Position numbers and translations under genes: made by a program. Positions 12,801 to 24,800 of a stretch of 64,000 nucleotides of DNA are shown here, in pieces. Each line of letters opens with the position of its first letter. Position 1 is the first letter of the stretch. The notes under the pieces are model-generated. The model was not told the DNA's origin, did no database searches, and worked only from the letters and a program-made list of their open reading frames with translations. The DNA is taken from contig OX463856.1 in the NCBI GenBank assembly GCA_949825065.1, positions 14,755,238 to 14,819,237 of the forward strand. The letters run 5' to 3'. Source of the DNA: Odontocerum albicorne (lineage: Eukaryota; Arthropoda; Insecta; Trichoptera; Odontoceridae).

Positions 12801-15800
12801 CTGGCACTCCTCTCTGCATACCCTAACAGGGAGATGTCGTGATAGTATGTAAGTATATGTACTGTTAACCTAATAGTAGGGATTTACCCCCATGTTCCAA
12901 AATGTTTTTTAGCTATTAAAGCCTTTATTGGTAACATATGTTATTTAACACATTGACTACTGCATTATTTCTTTTATAATTACTGTGCTGTTAAAAAATA
13001 AAAAAACCAAATATAATTCATTGTCATATCGTCGTTATTGCTGGGCCCCTTAATAGAGGATTCTCTCGCCATAGCAACGTCAATTGGAAAGTGAAGCTGT
13101 GCCGTCGACTTTTCTATTCTTTTTTTCCTTTTCCCCCTCTTTAAATGAGTGAGCCATTGCACACCAGCAAACTCACCGGCCACATCACTGTATCCGATAG
13201 CACACCTGAAGTGAGACGATAGGTGCACACCGGCATGTTTTCTGTCAGTTTTTTTTTAAAGAATAGATATGACCGAAGTCATAGCTATTAGTATCGTAAG
13301 GCCACTATGGGCTCACTTGGTTTTTGATTGACCCAATGAAATTGGGAATAGAACGACAATATACATTTTGAGCACCCAGCAAAACTTCATATGAACGCCT
13401 ATAGACATTATCAACACTGGATGTGTTAAGTGTATAAATAATGAAAAATAAAAATACCTATTATTTAGTTAAAAAAAATTACCACGATCAGTCATATGCA
13501 ATTAATTTTATTGGTGATATTGATTAATGCACTCCTTTTAGTAAAAAAATTTAAAACGTAAAAACCATCACAATGTGAGCTTATATGTCCCAAATCGTAT
13601 GCGGTTGTATGAACAAATAAAACTGCCAAATTTTCTCTGGAATTGATACTTCACAAGCTAAATTAAGTACAAATGAATGTTTCAATATCTAATTTGAAGT
13701 TTGATTATTCATATTGATTTTGCTAAGAAATTACTGGTTGAAAAAAATAAGTATTTCTAGTTTCTAAAAAAAAAAAGTGAAATGTTTATTATATACATTC
13801 CAAACATGGTCACGACAAATACATCCACTTCTGGTATGGCCAGGGCTATGCTAGCTAATTCAATTTATAGGAGCTTGCCACAATAATGCGTGGGTGACAT
13901 GTAGCGTGCGCATTAAACCACTCAATATCGCGTGATTGGCAGTGAATGTGTTAACAAAAATCTGAGAAGTCAACAGAAAGGAAGTCAGAATCATTGATCA
14001 ATGTGGTCAGAATAGAACTGATTAAAAATAAATACTCAAAATATTCCTATGTTGCGAGTTGTAACTTACGTGTGTTCCCTCTCTGGATCAGTAATTGTGA
14101 CATTGCCCAACTCTTTCTCAAGTGGAACTAGCAATTCTTCCAACTCTCTCTGCTGGCTAATGACAAAGTCCATCTCATGCTCCAGGCTCTGCTGTTCTGT
14201 GCGGACATTCTGGAGCATCTCATTCAAGCCTACAATCTGCAAACAACATAAGTTGAAATTTCGCATTTTATATTTAAAAAAACCTCAGATGAAGCTATCG
14301 ACAGCAAAATTATAGAAACACAATTTTGCAAATCAAGTTGTGAAAATCTTGCAGTACACTTTAAGCTGGCCAGCAGTGTCACCTTCTTCTAGGTCTTCCC
14401 AAATATTTCATACCTTTTATACTACTTGTTTACATTGTTTTTGTAAATCTTTCATTATTCATTCCTTCCACGTGGCCAAATTGTATCAATGTGCCTTTCT
14501 TCATATTAAGCACAGCATCTTCTTTCACTCTTTCTATTCCTTATTCTTTCTATATTATTTATCTACACATTCTACATAACGCTCTCAATGTATTTTACTT
14601 TCATCACTTTTTTACCATGCAATTATTTGATTGCTAATCCAGCAATATGCATACAACATAAATAAAATACCTTATCTCCATTAGCTATGAGCAGCTTGTC
14701 CCAGGCGTTGACCTGTGTGGCCTGGTTAATGAACACCTTTTCCTGCTCCTCCAACTCCAGACTCCACTTGTTGATGGACTCTTCGAGCTGTCCGAAGTTC
14801 ATGGAGGTGATGGCTGTTGGCTGAGTCACGGCGCTACTTCTAGATACCATATAAATATATAACATAATGAAATCAACTTAAAAACCAAACCCATTAATTA
14901 CGTTTTTCAAGAGGCCCACAAAAAAATTAAATGGCCTGAAAAATTTAAATAAGGGTAGTGATATTTATATAGAGGGTCTGGCAGGGAATCGGGAGATTTT
15001 TAGTAACACTTTCCCTGTCATACTATGGAGAGTGGCATATCACCCATGGTACGCCATTAAGTTATAAAGCATTTGAGTGGGACACAGTGTTAATTTGTTG
15101 TCAAAAACTATGCAAGGCTTGAATTTTACCGAAATTTTAATAAAGCACCCCATGATCATATCTCATCGGCTTATGCAATTAAAATATGGGTTAATAATTT
15201 CGAGGAAATTGGTAAGGCACTCGAGAAAGAGCCTCAAAACATAAATGGCAAACTATGTTGTTTGAGATCTTATACATGAAAAATATGCAAAAGTTATTAA
15301 TCACATATTTATAATTGCCCACTTCCCTGCTGGATCATACATAAAATAAGATTTTTTTATAAAAAAGAAAATTTGATTAATTTACTGACATATTTTTTTC
15401 ATGAACATAAAAAAGCAATGGTTTTACATAAATTTTAGATTATTTATTATTTATTTATTCACCAATGAATAAAACTGATAAGAAATATTAACATGGAAAA
15501 ATAGTGTCCAACATGCAAGTTTTAAGAAAATAGCATTTAGCTAACCTATAGTTCTGTATGTAAATGTCAAATAAGCTATATTTTTATGGAAATTCAGAAG
15601 TCAATACGATATTTCGTTGTTTACGTAACAATGATCAGTTCAGAGACATCCTTCAGTATTCAAGTATGGGAAATAAAGAGTTAAAGCACCCTTGATGAGA
15701 GTTTGCTCTCGAAACAGTGCTATATTAATTGTCTGTTAATATTATTAGCTGACACGGAATCAGTAGATGGTGCCTGTCTCGGTTACGCAACATTTGTGAA

Positions 15801-18800
15801 TAGACCAGATATCCAAACAGTAGAGAAGCTGTTCCATGCCGCCAAAGATAAAAATATTTTCTTAAGAGTGATTACCAACATCAGGATGACCAGACAAAGC
15901 ACATGAAGAAGAAGAATAAAGAAGCAAATGAAATAAGAAGAGACACTCTTAAGATAACATATAAAAGACAAAAAAAAGTCTAAACTATTTATTTCTTCGA
16001 ATATTAGTCCAGCAAATTGATTTATAAATTGTATGGAACATAGCATCTTGTCTATGGGCTTGAGTGTAATTAGCGGAATAAAAAAAGTAATTCTAGGTTT
16101 AGAATTATCTATTGATTGTTTAAGTATTTTTATATTTAAACTCATTTCTTCAACTTGATTTAGCAAAAGATAACTTACGATGTAACTGTGGTAGTCGGGG
16201 CAATACTGGTGGCTCCAGGTAGTTGGAATCCCGTTAGGGCTGGCTGTGAACTAGGGACTGTAGACGCTGTGGTTCCTTGGGGGGCAGCCAAACTAGCAGG
16301 GGCGACCTGAGAAGGTGCTGCGGAGGGAGCACTCGCTGGGGCTGATGTTGCAGCTAATGAAGGTAGACCTGGAAATTCATTCAGTGGGTCAAATAATTTA
16401 GTAGGTGAACATAATGCAGGTTCAATTGATCAAACAGAACTGTAGGTTTAATTCTAGCTCCATTTTATCACCTACAGCCGGTGTATAAATGTAAATTGCA
16501 AAGCGGTCTAGTAGTCTTATGGTTAGCATTGTTGCTAAGCAAACCAGTATTCAGGGTTTTATTCACTGTAGATTTTACTTTCGAGAATTTATTGCATATT
16601 TTCATTAATTTATATGGTGCCCCTCAACATATCCAAATTGATGATGTGGACATGTTGAAGAGTATGGCCAAGAGACAATATTGTCGTCAGTCCCATTAAT
16701 CGATCCTCTAGCAAGAATTACTAGAGTAGCCAAGTTACTTGCAATTTACCGTGTTGGAAATATTACCACACGTAGTGCAAGTATTATTACCAAATGAACT
16801 CTTGAACCCTTTTTTTGGATACCATTGGGAATCAAACATGTAACACCACCGAAGTGCAAGACCAGTGTCTTAACAAATAAGTCAAGGTTGTTTTTCAGTA
16901 TAATAATCTATAGGCTTTTTTTTTTGCTGCGATATTCCCAGCCATTGAGAAGTGTTGCGTAAATTCAAATGATTTTTTAGTGAGCATATAATTCGTAATT
17001 GAATTTTTTTTTTGTGAAATTTGATCCTTCATTTTCAAATTAATGGACTTTCACTATAATCAATATTAAATAACTTATCGAAAAAATAAAAACTTTCACG
17101 GATCCTTACTAGATGACACTAGAAGTCGGTCATATAATATTGACTTTTGTATTTCGATCAGCATTACTAGAAGCTCCTGAGTTTCATATTGCGAGTATAC
17201 TCACTTATGGTAGTTAAGTGGTTAAAAAAACATTTTCTATTTTTTAGTTCCCATCGGAAATCCAACCTGAAATCCTGCAATGATAGACAAGGATTATACC
17301 AGTAGGCGATCATCAGAAAATTATTAGATCTAAAGTTAAAAAATATATTTTTTTTTTTTAATCTCACCAGTTATAGCTGGTTTTGGCTGAACTGTCCCAG
17401 TTGGAGCAACTGATGGTTGAGAACTAGGCTGCTGGAATGAGAAAGGCGGTGGAGCTGCTGAAGTGGGCACAGCTGTGGTGGCAACACTGATAGTGGCCGG
17501 TTTGCTAGTGAAAGCGAGCCCTGTTCCCATTTGAGAAGTCAGACCAAATGCAGGAGGCGCCGAGGTTGTTGGAACACTTGTTGTTGCATTGGTTGCTTGG
17601 GTGGATGCAGCCTGAAGACAAATGATCAAGATTAGAACAATATTCATCATAATCACCATTACAGCATATCTATATTGGAGTAGGCAGACAGAATAGATCT
17701 CCACTTCATTCTATCTCGACAAACATCTTTCGCTTCTGTCATGTCCATACACCTCGTCAGATATACTTATCTTTTATAAAGGCTTTTCAATCTTCCCTCT
17801 TTGATCCCTCCACACTTTACTAGGTCTTCACAAACTTATCATATCTTCTATATTGCTTGTAAAGATTATTGTTAAAAATCCTTTATCATTCATTCATTCT
17901 ACATAGTCGAACCATTTCGACACTATTTTTCATCTTAATCATTGCGTCTCCTTTAATCTGCATTATTTTCTAATGTCCTCATTCATAAAGCTGTTAAACA
18001 TTGTTTTTCCACACATTTAACATAATGCTCTCATAAAACAATATAACATTGCTGTTAACCACTTAAAAGCCTTAAATGAGATTGCTTACACGTCACATGT
18101 TTAGATGCCGATCATCACTAATTCAAATGAAACTCAAATACTTATCGTGTTTCACTAAATAAGTTTTATGCGCAAAAGTTAATAAAGCACTCAGAAGTTG
18201 ACAGGCGTGTTAAATTCTGCTATACTAGGTTGTCAAAAAGTTTTGAAAGCGACATCTATGGAGCAGTAGAAAACCAAAATTTCTACGTCATTTTAATATT
18301 TCATCTTTCATAAGAACGTACTCAAAATTTCATTTCGATCTGTCAATTCATTCTTTGTTTACAAGCCATTTGAAGTTGACGTGTCAGTGTATTTTTTAAC
18401 AATGGAAAAATCCGAATATCGTGCAGTGATTAAATTCTTTGTTTTGGAAGGTTTATCGGCTACTGAGATCCATGCAAAGATGGTGAAAGTATTACAAGGA
18501 GTCTTCTCCTTCATTTCCAACCGTTCACCGATGGGTTTTGGAGTTTAAGCAAGGCCGTACAAGCGTTGAAGACGATCCACGCTCAGGACGTCCAAAAAGT
18601 GCATCAACACCAGAAATCATAGCGAAAATACAGGATATGGTTTTGAAAGATCATCGTTCGACTGTGGATGTGATAGCTGACACCATAGGCATCTCACATG
18701 GAACAACATGGCATATTTAGGCTGAAGTTTTGGGTTTCACAAAACTGTGTGCACAATGGGTGCCGCATTTGCTAACAATGCAACAAAAACACGTTCGAAT

Positions 18801-21800
18801 GCGACTTTCTGAGCAACATTTGGAGCAATTTCGAAAGGATAAAAAGGATTTTCTGCGTCGATTCATCACTATGGATGAGACTTGGGTCTACCACCATGAT
18901 CCTGAATCAAAACAAGAGGCTAAGAAGTGGTGTGAACCAGGCACTTTGGCTCCAAAGCGAGTTCGTGTCCAGAAATCGGCCAAGAAGGTGTTAGCGTCAG
19001 TTTTTTGGGATGCAAAAGGAATTTTATTGATAGATTATCTCCAAACTGGTAAGACAATCAACTCTGATTATTATTGTGACCTATTGGACCAGTTGGTTAC
19101 GAATTGTTGCAGCATCCACCCTATTCGCCAGATTTAGCTCCCTCTGACTTCAGGCTGTTCTCACACCTCAAAAAATTCCTTCGTGGAAAGCATTTTTCAT
19201 CAAACGAAGAGGTTATAGCCGTCGTAGAGGAGTATTTTGCAGGCCTTCCAGAAAGTCACTTCCGTGATGGGATAACAAAGTTGGAAGATCGTTGGACCAA
19301 GTGTATTGATCTTATGGGAGACTATACTGAGCAATAAAAGTGATTTTCCCCCAAAAAAAATGTATTTTCATTTCAGCTTTCAAAACTTTTTGACTAACCT
19401 AGTATAAGCTCTTTGTAAAAAAAAAAATTTACTTGAAGCTGTTATAACTACCTTAGTATTTTCTACCATGCAAGGAAATTCATACTCTACTTTCACATAC
19501 TTAAATTTCAAAATATTACACACACAATTCTAACTGCATTATAATCTCAACAACCTGATCAAGATTGTTCAAACCATCTACTAACTTACTGATGCATTCA
19601 TTTCTGATGTCTTCATAAATTGATACTCCACAAATTTTCCTCAACACATGCGTCTCCACATCATAAATGTTACTTTCAATCTTCCGCTAAGTCCAAGTCA
19701 CTCCCATACATCGAGGTTGGCACCGATACTCTAGTATGTGTTATCTTTTTTGCCAATTTCAACATAGCTCTATAATATATAGATATTTTTATAATAACTT
19801 ACATGTAATATATTATATACTTATGAATTTAACTTTATAAATTTTATCATTCATCAGGGATCGTTTGTGTCTTGCAGTATAATATAGAAGCTGTAAAATT
19901 AGATTTTCTGCAACTCTAGTTTTCAACTTTCTTGAGTACTTCAATCAATCAATTTAAAATTCCATAAAAAAAATGCATAACCCTATATTAAATTTAATCA
20001 CTACTGAAATTCAAACTGAGATTTACATAAAGACAGAAGAAAGTGTATTCCTTAATTATTAAATTCAAATTTTTTTAAATTCTCACTGTAGGTAATCTGA
20101 AAAATAATAATTTAATTTCTTCTTCATCTCCTGACTAACACGGTTCTCATAACATTGCATTGTATTAGGTAAAGCGGAAAGAAATGACAATTTTTTTTGA
20201 TACAATTAAAAATTGATTTAAATAAAAACTATACAATATTATTTCGTTAAATAATTACCGTTGTTACCGATGATCTTCCTCCACAGAATAGGCTGTTTTT
20301 TTAATACCTTATTCGTAAAATTCTGGCGGTTTTTCGGTAAAATATGACTCCAAGTGATTTCGGACTTGTTCGACATTCGTAGATTTTTTATCTCGAAGCG
20401 AATGTTCCATCGACTTAAAAATATGGTAATCCAAAGGTGCAATATCAGGTAAATATGGTGGATGCTGCAGAACTTCTAAATTTAGCTCTCTTATTTTGTC
20501 CTTCGTAATCCTTGCTGCGTGTGGTCTTGCATTATCATGTTGTAGAATTCTTCTCTGATTCTTTACTAAAACTGATCATTTTTTAAGCAGTTCTGCCTTT
20601 AATCTTTTGAATTGGGCACAATACACATCTGCTGTAACAGTCTGACCAGGTTTTAGTAATTCATAATGAATAACTTCCAAAATATCCCACCAAACACAAA
20701 GGAAAACCTTTTTCATAGTCAATGTCGGCTGAGGGGTAGACACAGGTACCTGATTTGTCTAAAACCATTGTTTTTTGTTTTTTTTTCTCCTCGGATTGGT
20801 GTAAAGGACCCACTTCTCATCCTCAGTAACAATTTTTCTAAGAAACGGATCAGTTTCATATCTGGAGAGTGAAGATGAACAGATTGTTATTCGTTGTTCC
20901 ATGGCCGTTGGAGAAAGTTCGTGCGGCTCCCAAATTCCTTGTCTATTTTATTTTCCGAGCCTTTTCAAATAGTTCTTCACTGTTGATCATGGACAACTGA
21001 TATTTTGTGACAATTCCTTGATGATTTTACGCGGATCGGACCTCACTAATGAGTTTAAAGTGTTATCATCGATTTTAAGAGGTCTTCCTATTTTTGGTTT
21101 GTCCTTCGATTCCCTTTCACAACTTTCAATTTTTAGAAACCATCTTTGGCACTTCCAAGGATTCAAGATGTCTCTATAAATATCGCAGATGGTCTGGGTA
21201 GCTTATTTTGACTTCAATCCTTAATCGAATAAAAACAGCATAAAATACCGCAAATGTGTCTCTTCAATCTCTGGCTTTTGCAGTTTTATACTTTGGACCA
21301 AAACCAAAAAAGAATATCAAAACAGAAAGGATATTAATAGAGCTTCAAAACGATACCAACCACGACGTATTTACCCAACAGTAACTGGTGGCAAACTGGT
21401 TTCAACGTGACGCCTAATGAAAATTGACATTTCTTTTCGCTTTACCTAATATATAGTAAAATCTGGCGGGCTTATTACCACGTGGCAATTTCTTTTAACC
21501 AACAAGAAAGATGTTAAAGGGGCCTAAAATCTAGTGATGGGAACAATGGCCCTAATATTGAATAATTCTAATAAATTTTTTAAAATAATGCGATTTGAAT
21601 ATTTCAAATTTTGTCATAACACATTGATCAATAAGTCCCGGGACTAACCAACAGATGGCGCCTCTAATAACAAATCCATACCATTCTCAGTTAGTACCAA
21701 CCTTTAGAAGTTACGTGTCAAACTTTCATGACATTCCGACATTGTGTCATTGAGTTACATTGGATGCTAACACAACCCACTTCTTTTTACGATGACGGGA

Positions 21801-24800
21801 TAAAAAACTGTATTTCTAAAGCAGGAGATTATGTAGAAAAATGATGTGTACTTGGTGCAAATAAAAAAATTTAAACAAAAAGCCTCGTTTATTTATATTT
21901 ATTTTGATCCACCCTCGTATTTAAAAAATAATAACTAAACGAATCCCGGCTCTTTTGGAAGGAGATGCCAGTTTCATTGCAATTGTTGTGAATGTAATTA
22001 TAATTGTTATAATTTATCTAAATTCTCTTACTGTGCCTAATTTATAAATTAAACTTTAACACATGTGTATACTCGTATGTATATTAAAAACTATATTATT
22101 TGTTGGTTTCGTATTATCTGTGGTTTCAGGCATCCATTGAAGATCTTGGAAAGTATTCCTTGCGGATATAGCAAACTACGTAATAAGAACCGAAAATCTT
22201 CTAGCCTAAGGATATAAAAAATGTGATAGAATTAAACAAAAAAAATGTTTTTCAATATAATCACCCCTATAGTCAATACATTTTTTAGAACGATGAATAT
22301 CACTGATAAAATATTCTGAATTTTCTGTAGTCAGTGCTTCTGCTGGTGTGCCTTGACGATGATCATCTTTAAAGATTCTCTACCTAAGCGAAACTGTGTA
22401 GCCTAATCTTTCACTGTGGAACATGACAGAGAAGATTCTTCGTACACAGCATCTAAACTTCGTTTAAGTGCTGCCAGGCTAACCGTGCGATATTCAAATT
22501 TTAATATTTTAGAATATGACGAAACATGTCTTCTAGTTGACATACTACTGAGAGTTAGGTATCAAATTTTAACTGTAAAATCGCCTGTCCACGCAGTGGA
22601 TGTGTATTTGTCCATACATGCTCTAACTTGTTCAGACTGGAATTTTTTGGACTTTACTACGTACTGTATTCAGTTTTTTACAATAGTTTCATCTTATCTC
22701 GCGGTAGACAAATCACTGTCTACTATATATTTGACATCTACTAGGCGCGTCCAGAAAGTAAAGAACGATTGCGCACCACGCCCTGCGCCGATCCCCCACC
22801 ACCACGATCGTATGCACACCAGTTAGCTACTTCCCTCGCTTTAGTGCAAGCCGAGTTTTGTTGCTGAACGGTCGTGCGTCTTTGTTCTGTAACCTTTCAA
22901 AATGGCTGCGCCCATCGAAAATCCCACCAAATGTGAAGTGTGTAGTGTCATTCGTTTTCTGAATGCACAAAATGTTCGGCCTATCGAAATTTATAGGCAA
23001 CTTTAAGCACAGTACATGAATCTTTCCCACAAATTTCACGATCACTCCTACATGAAATAGTGACAGAGCACCTTGGCTACAAAAAAATGTGTGCTCGGAA
23101 AAGAAAAACCGAACCTCAACACCAGAAAAGTGATGGCAACAGTTTTTTGGGACCGAAAGGGTTTGATCCATGTGGAGTTTATGCCAAGAGGACATGAACA
23201 CAGCGAGAACTTCAACGTCTTAAGTGGGAAATTTTTGGACATCCTCCTTACAGCCCTGATTTGGTACCAAGTGATTTTCACTTATTCCCGAAACTAAAGG
23301 AATTTTTGGGTGGAAAACAGTTCGCAAACGATGAAGACCTCAAACAAGAAGTGACATCCTGGCTCAAATCTTTGGTGGTAGAAGAATATAACACCGGAAT
23401 TGAAAAATTGGTTCAACGTTACAATAAGTGCCTTGAATGTTATGGCGACTACATTGAAAAATAGAGTAAGGAACTGTGACTTTGTAAATAAAGTTTTGTG
23501 TTGATATCTTTTGTTTTTATTTAGTTATGCCAAAACGTTCTTTACTTTCTGGACGACACACGTAGTACAAGTGTGTTTTGTTTATCTTTTATTTAAATTG
23601 TACATAAGTTTCTTTTTCTTTCGTACCCACCCTTTGAAATATACAAACATATTGAGCCTTTGGGCTTACAACCACTGAAGTAAGTACAGAGATCGCGGTT
23701 CATTATTGCACGTGTTAGGAAAATTATATCCTCATGAAAAGACAATCTCACGTATGCGAGTTGACAAACTGTTTTACCAAACTGGAAACCTTTTACTTAT
23801 TTTTATTTTTGTTCATATGTTCAATACTTTACGATACATTATAACCGTTGAAGAATATTAAATTAATCATACTGGGTAGCATTTGGAATCTTTGACTGTC
23901 TTATTAGGCATGATGCATATTTTAAGTCAATGAAATAATCTACAATTCAAATAATTATTTGAAATCTGGTTACTGACATATTACTCAACTGTAATGCATT
24001 TTTCTGCCTAAAATTTGTTTTGGTGAAACACATGACATTTTAATTATTTAGAGTAATTTGTGGATTATTCAACTTTTCTCAATTCAATTAATTTAACAAA
24101 TACGGAGTTAAATTAAAAAAGCTTACCAAATTGAATGCGAGTCCAGGTGTTGTAGATGTAGGTTGTTGCATTCCACCGAGAGAAAACCCTGAGGGTGCAG
24201 AGGTTGGGTTGGCTGGATTCTGTCCGAAATTCAATCCTGGCGTAGTTGTGCTGAGCGTAGATCCAAAATTCAAAGAGGTAGCAGCAGTTGAGGCTGGGGC
24301 CAAATTAAAGGACAAACCAGTTGTCGGAGCGCTGGTGGCAGCTGGTTGTCCCATTTTCGGTGCTGCTGCATTTTGCCCAAAAGGAATTGTAGGAGCCGCA
24401 GTCTGACCCACTTGGCCAAATGCTGGAGCAGGACTTATGGTAGTCTGACCAAACGCTGGAGGAGCAGGATTTGCAGTAGTGTGACCAAATGCTGGAGCAG
24501 GAGTTGCGGAAGCCTGGCCAAATGCTGAAGTAGGACTGGCAGGAGTTTGGCCAAATGCAGGAGCCGCTGTTCCAGGAGCAGTTTGACCAAAAACAGGTGG
24601 AGCACCCCCAAAACCAAATCCCGGAGTAGTGGCCAAGGTTGCGTTTGGAGTGACAAATGATAAAGCTTGCCCTTGGGTGGTTACTGGAGCTGCTTGTCCA
24701 AAAGCAGCCTGAGGTGTTGTAGTGGCCGCTTGACCAAATGATAGACCTGTGGTGGCTTGTTGAGCAGTTGCCGGGGCTTGACCGAAGTTTAATCCGGGAG

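Noticed and set aside
15703..15906. Open frame in Nup62 intron 4 considered as an alternative exon
   Set aside because: No acceptor/donor pair fits the Nup62 phase, and the canonical exons already join in frame without it.
22416..22826. A 136-codon open frame
   Set aside because: It runs through the complement of one mariner remnant, anonymous intron DNA and into the next mariner, and shows no domain.
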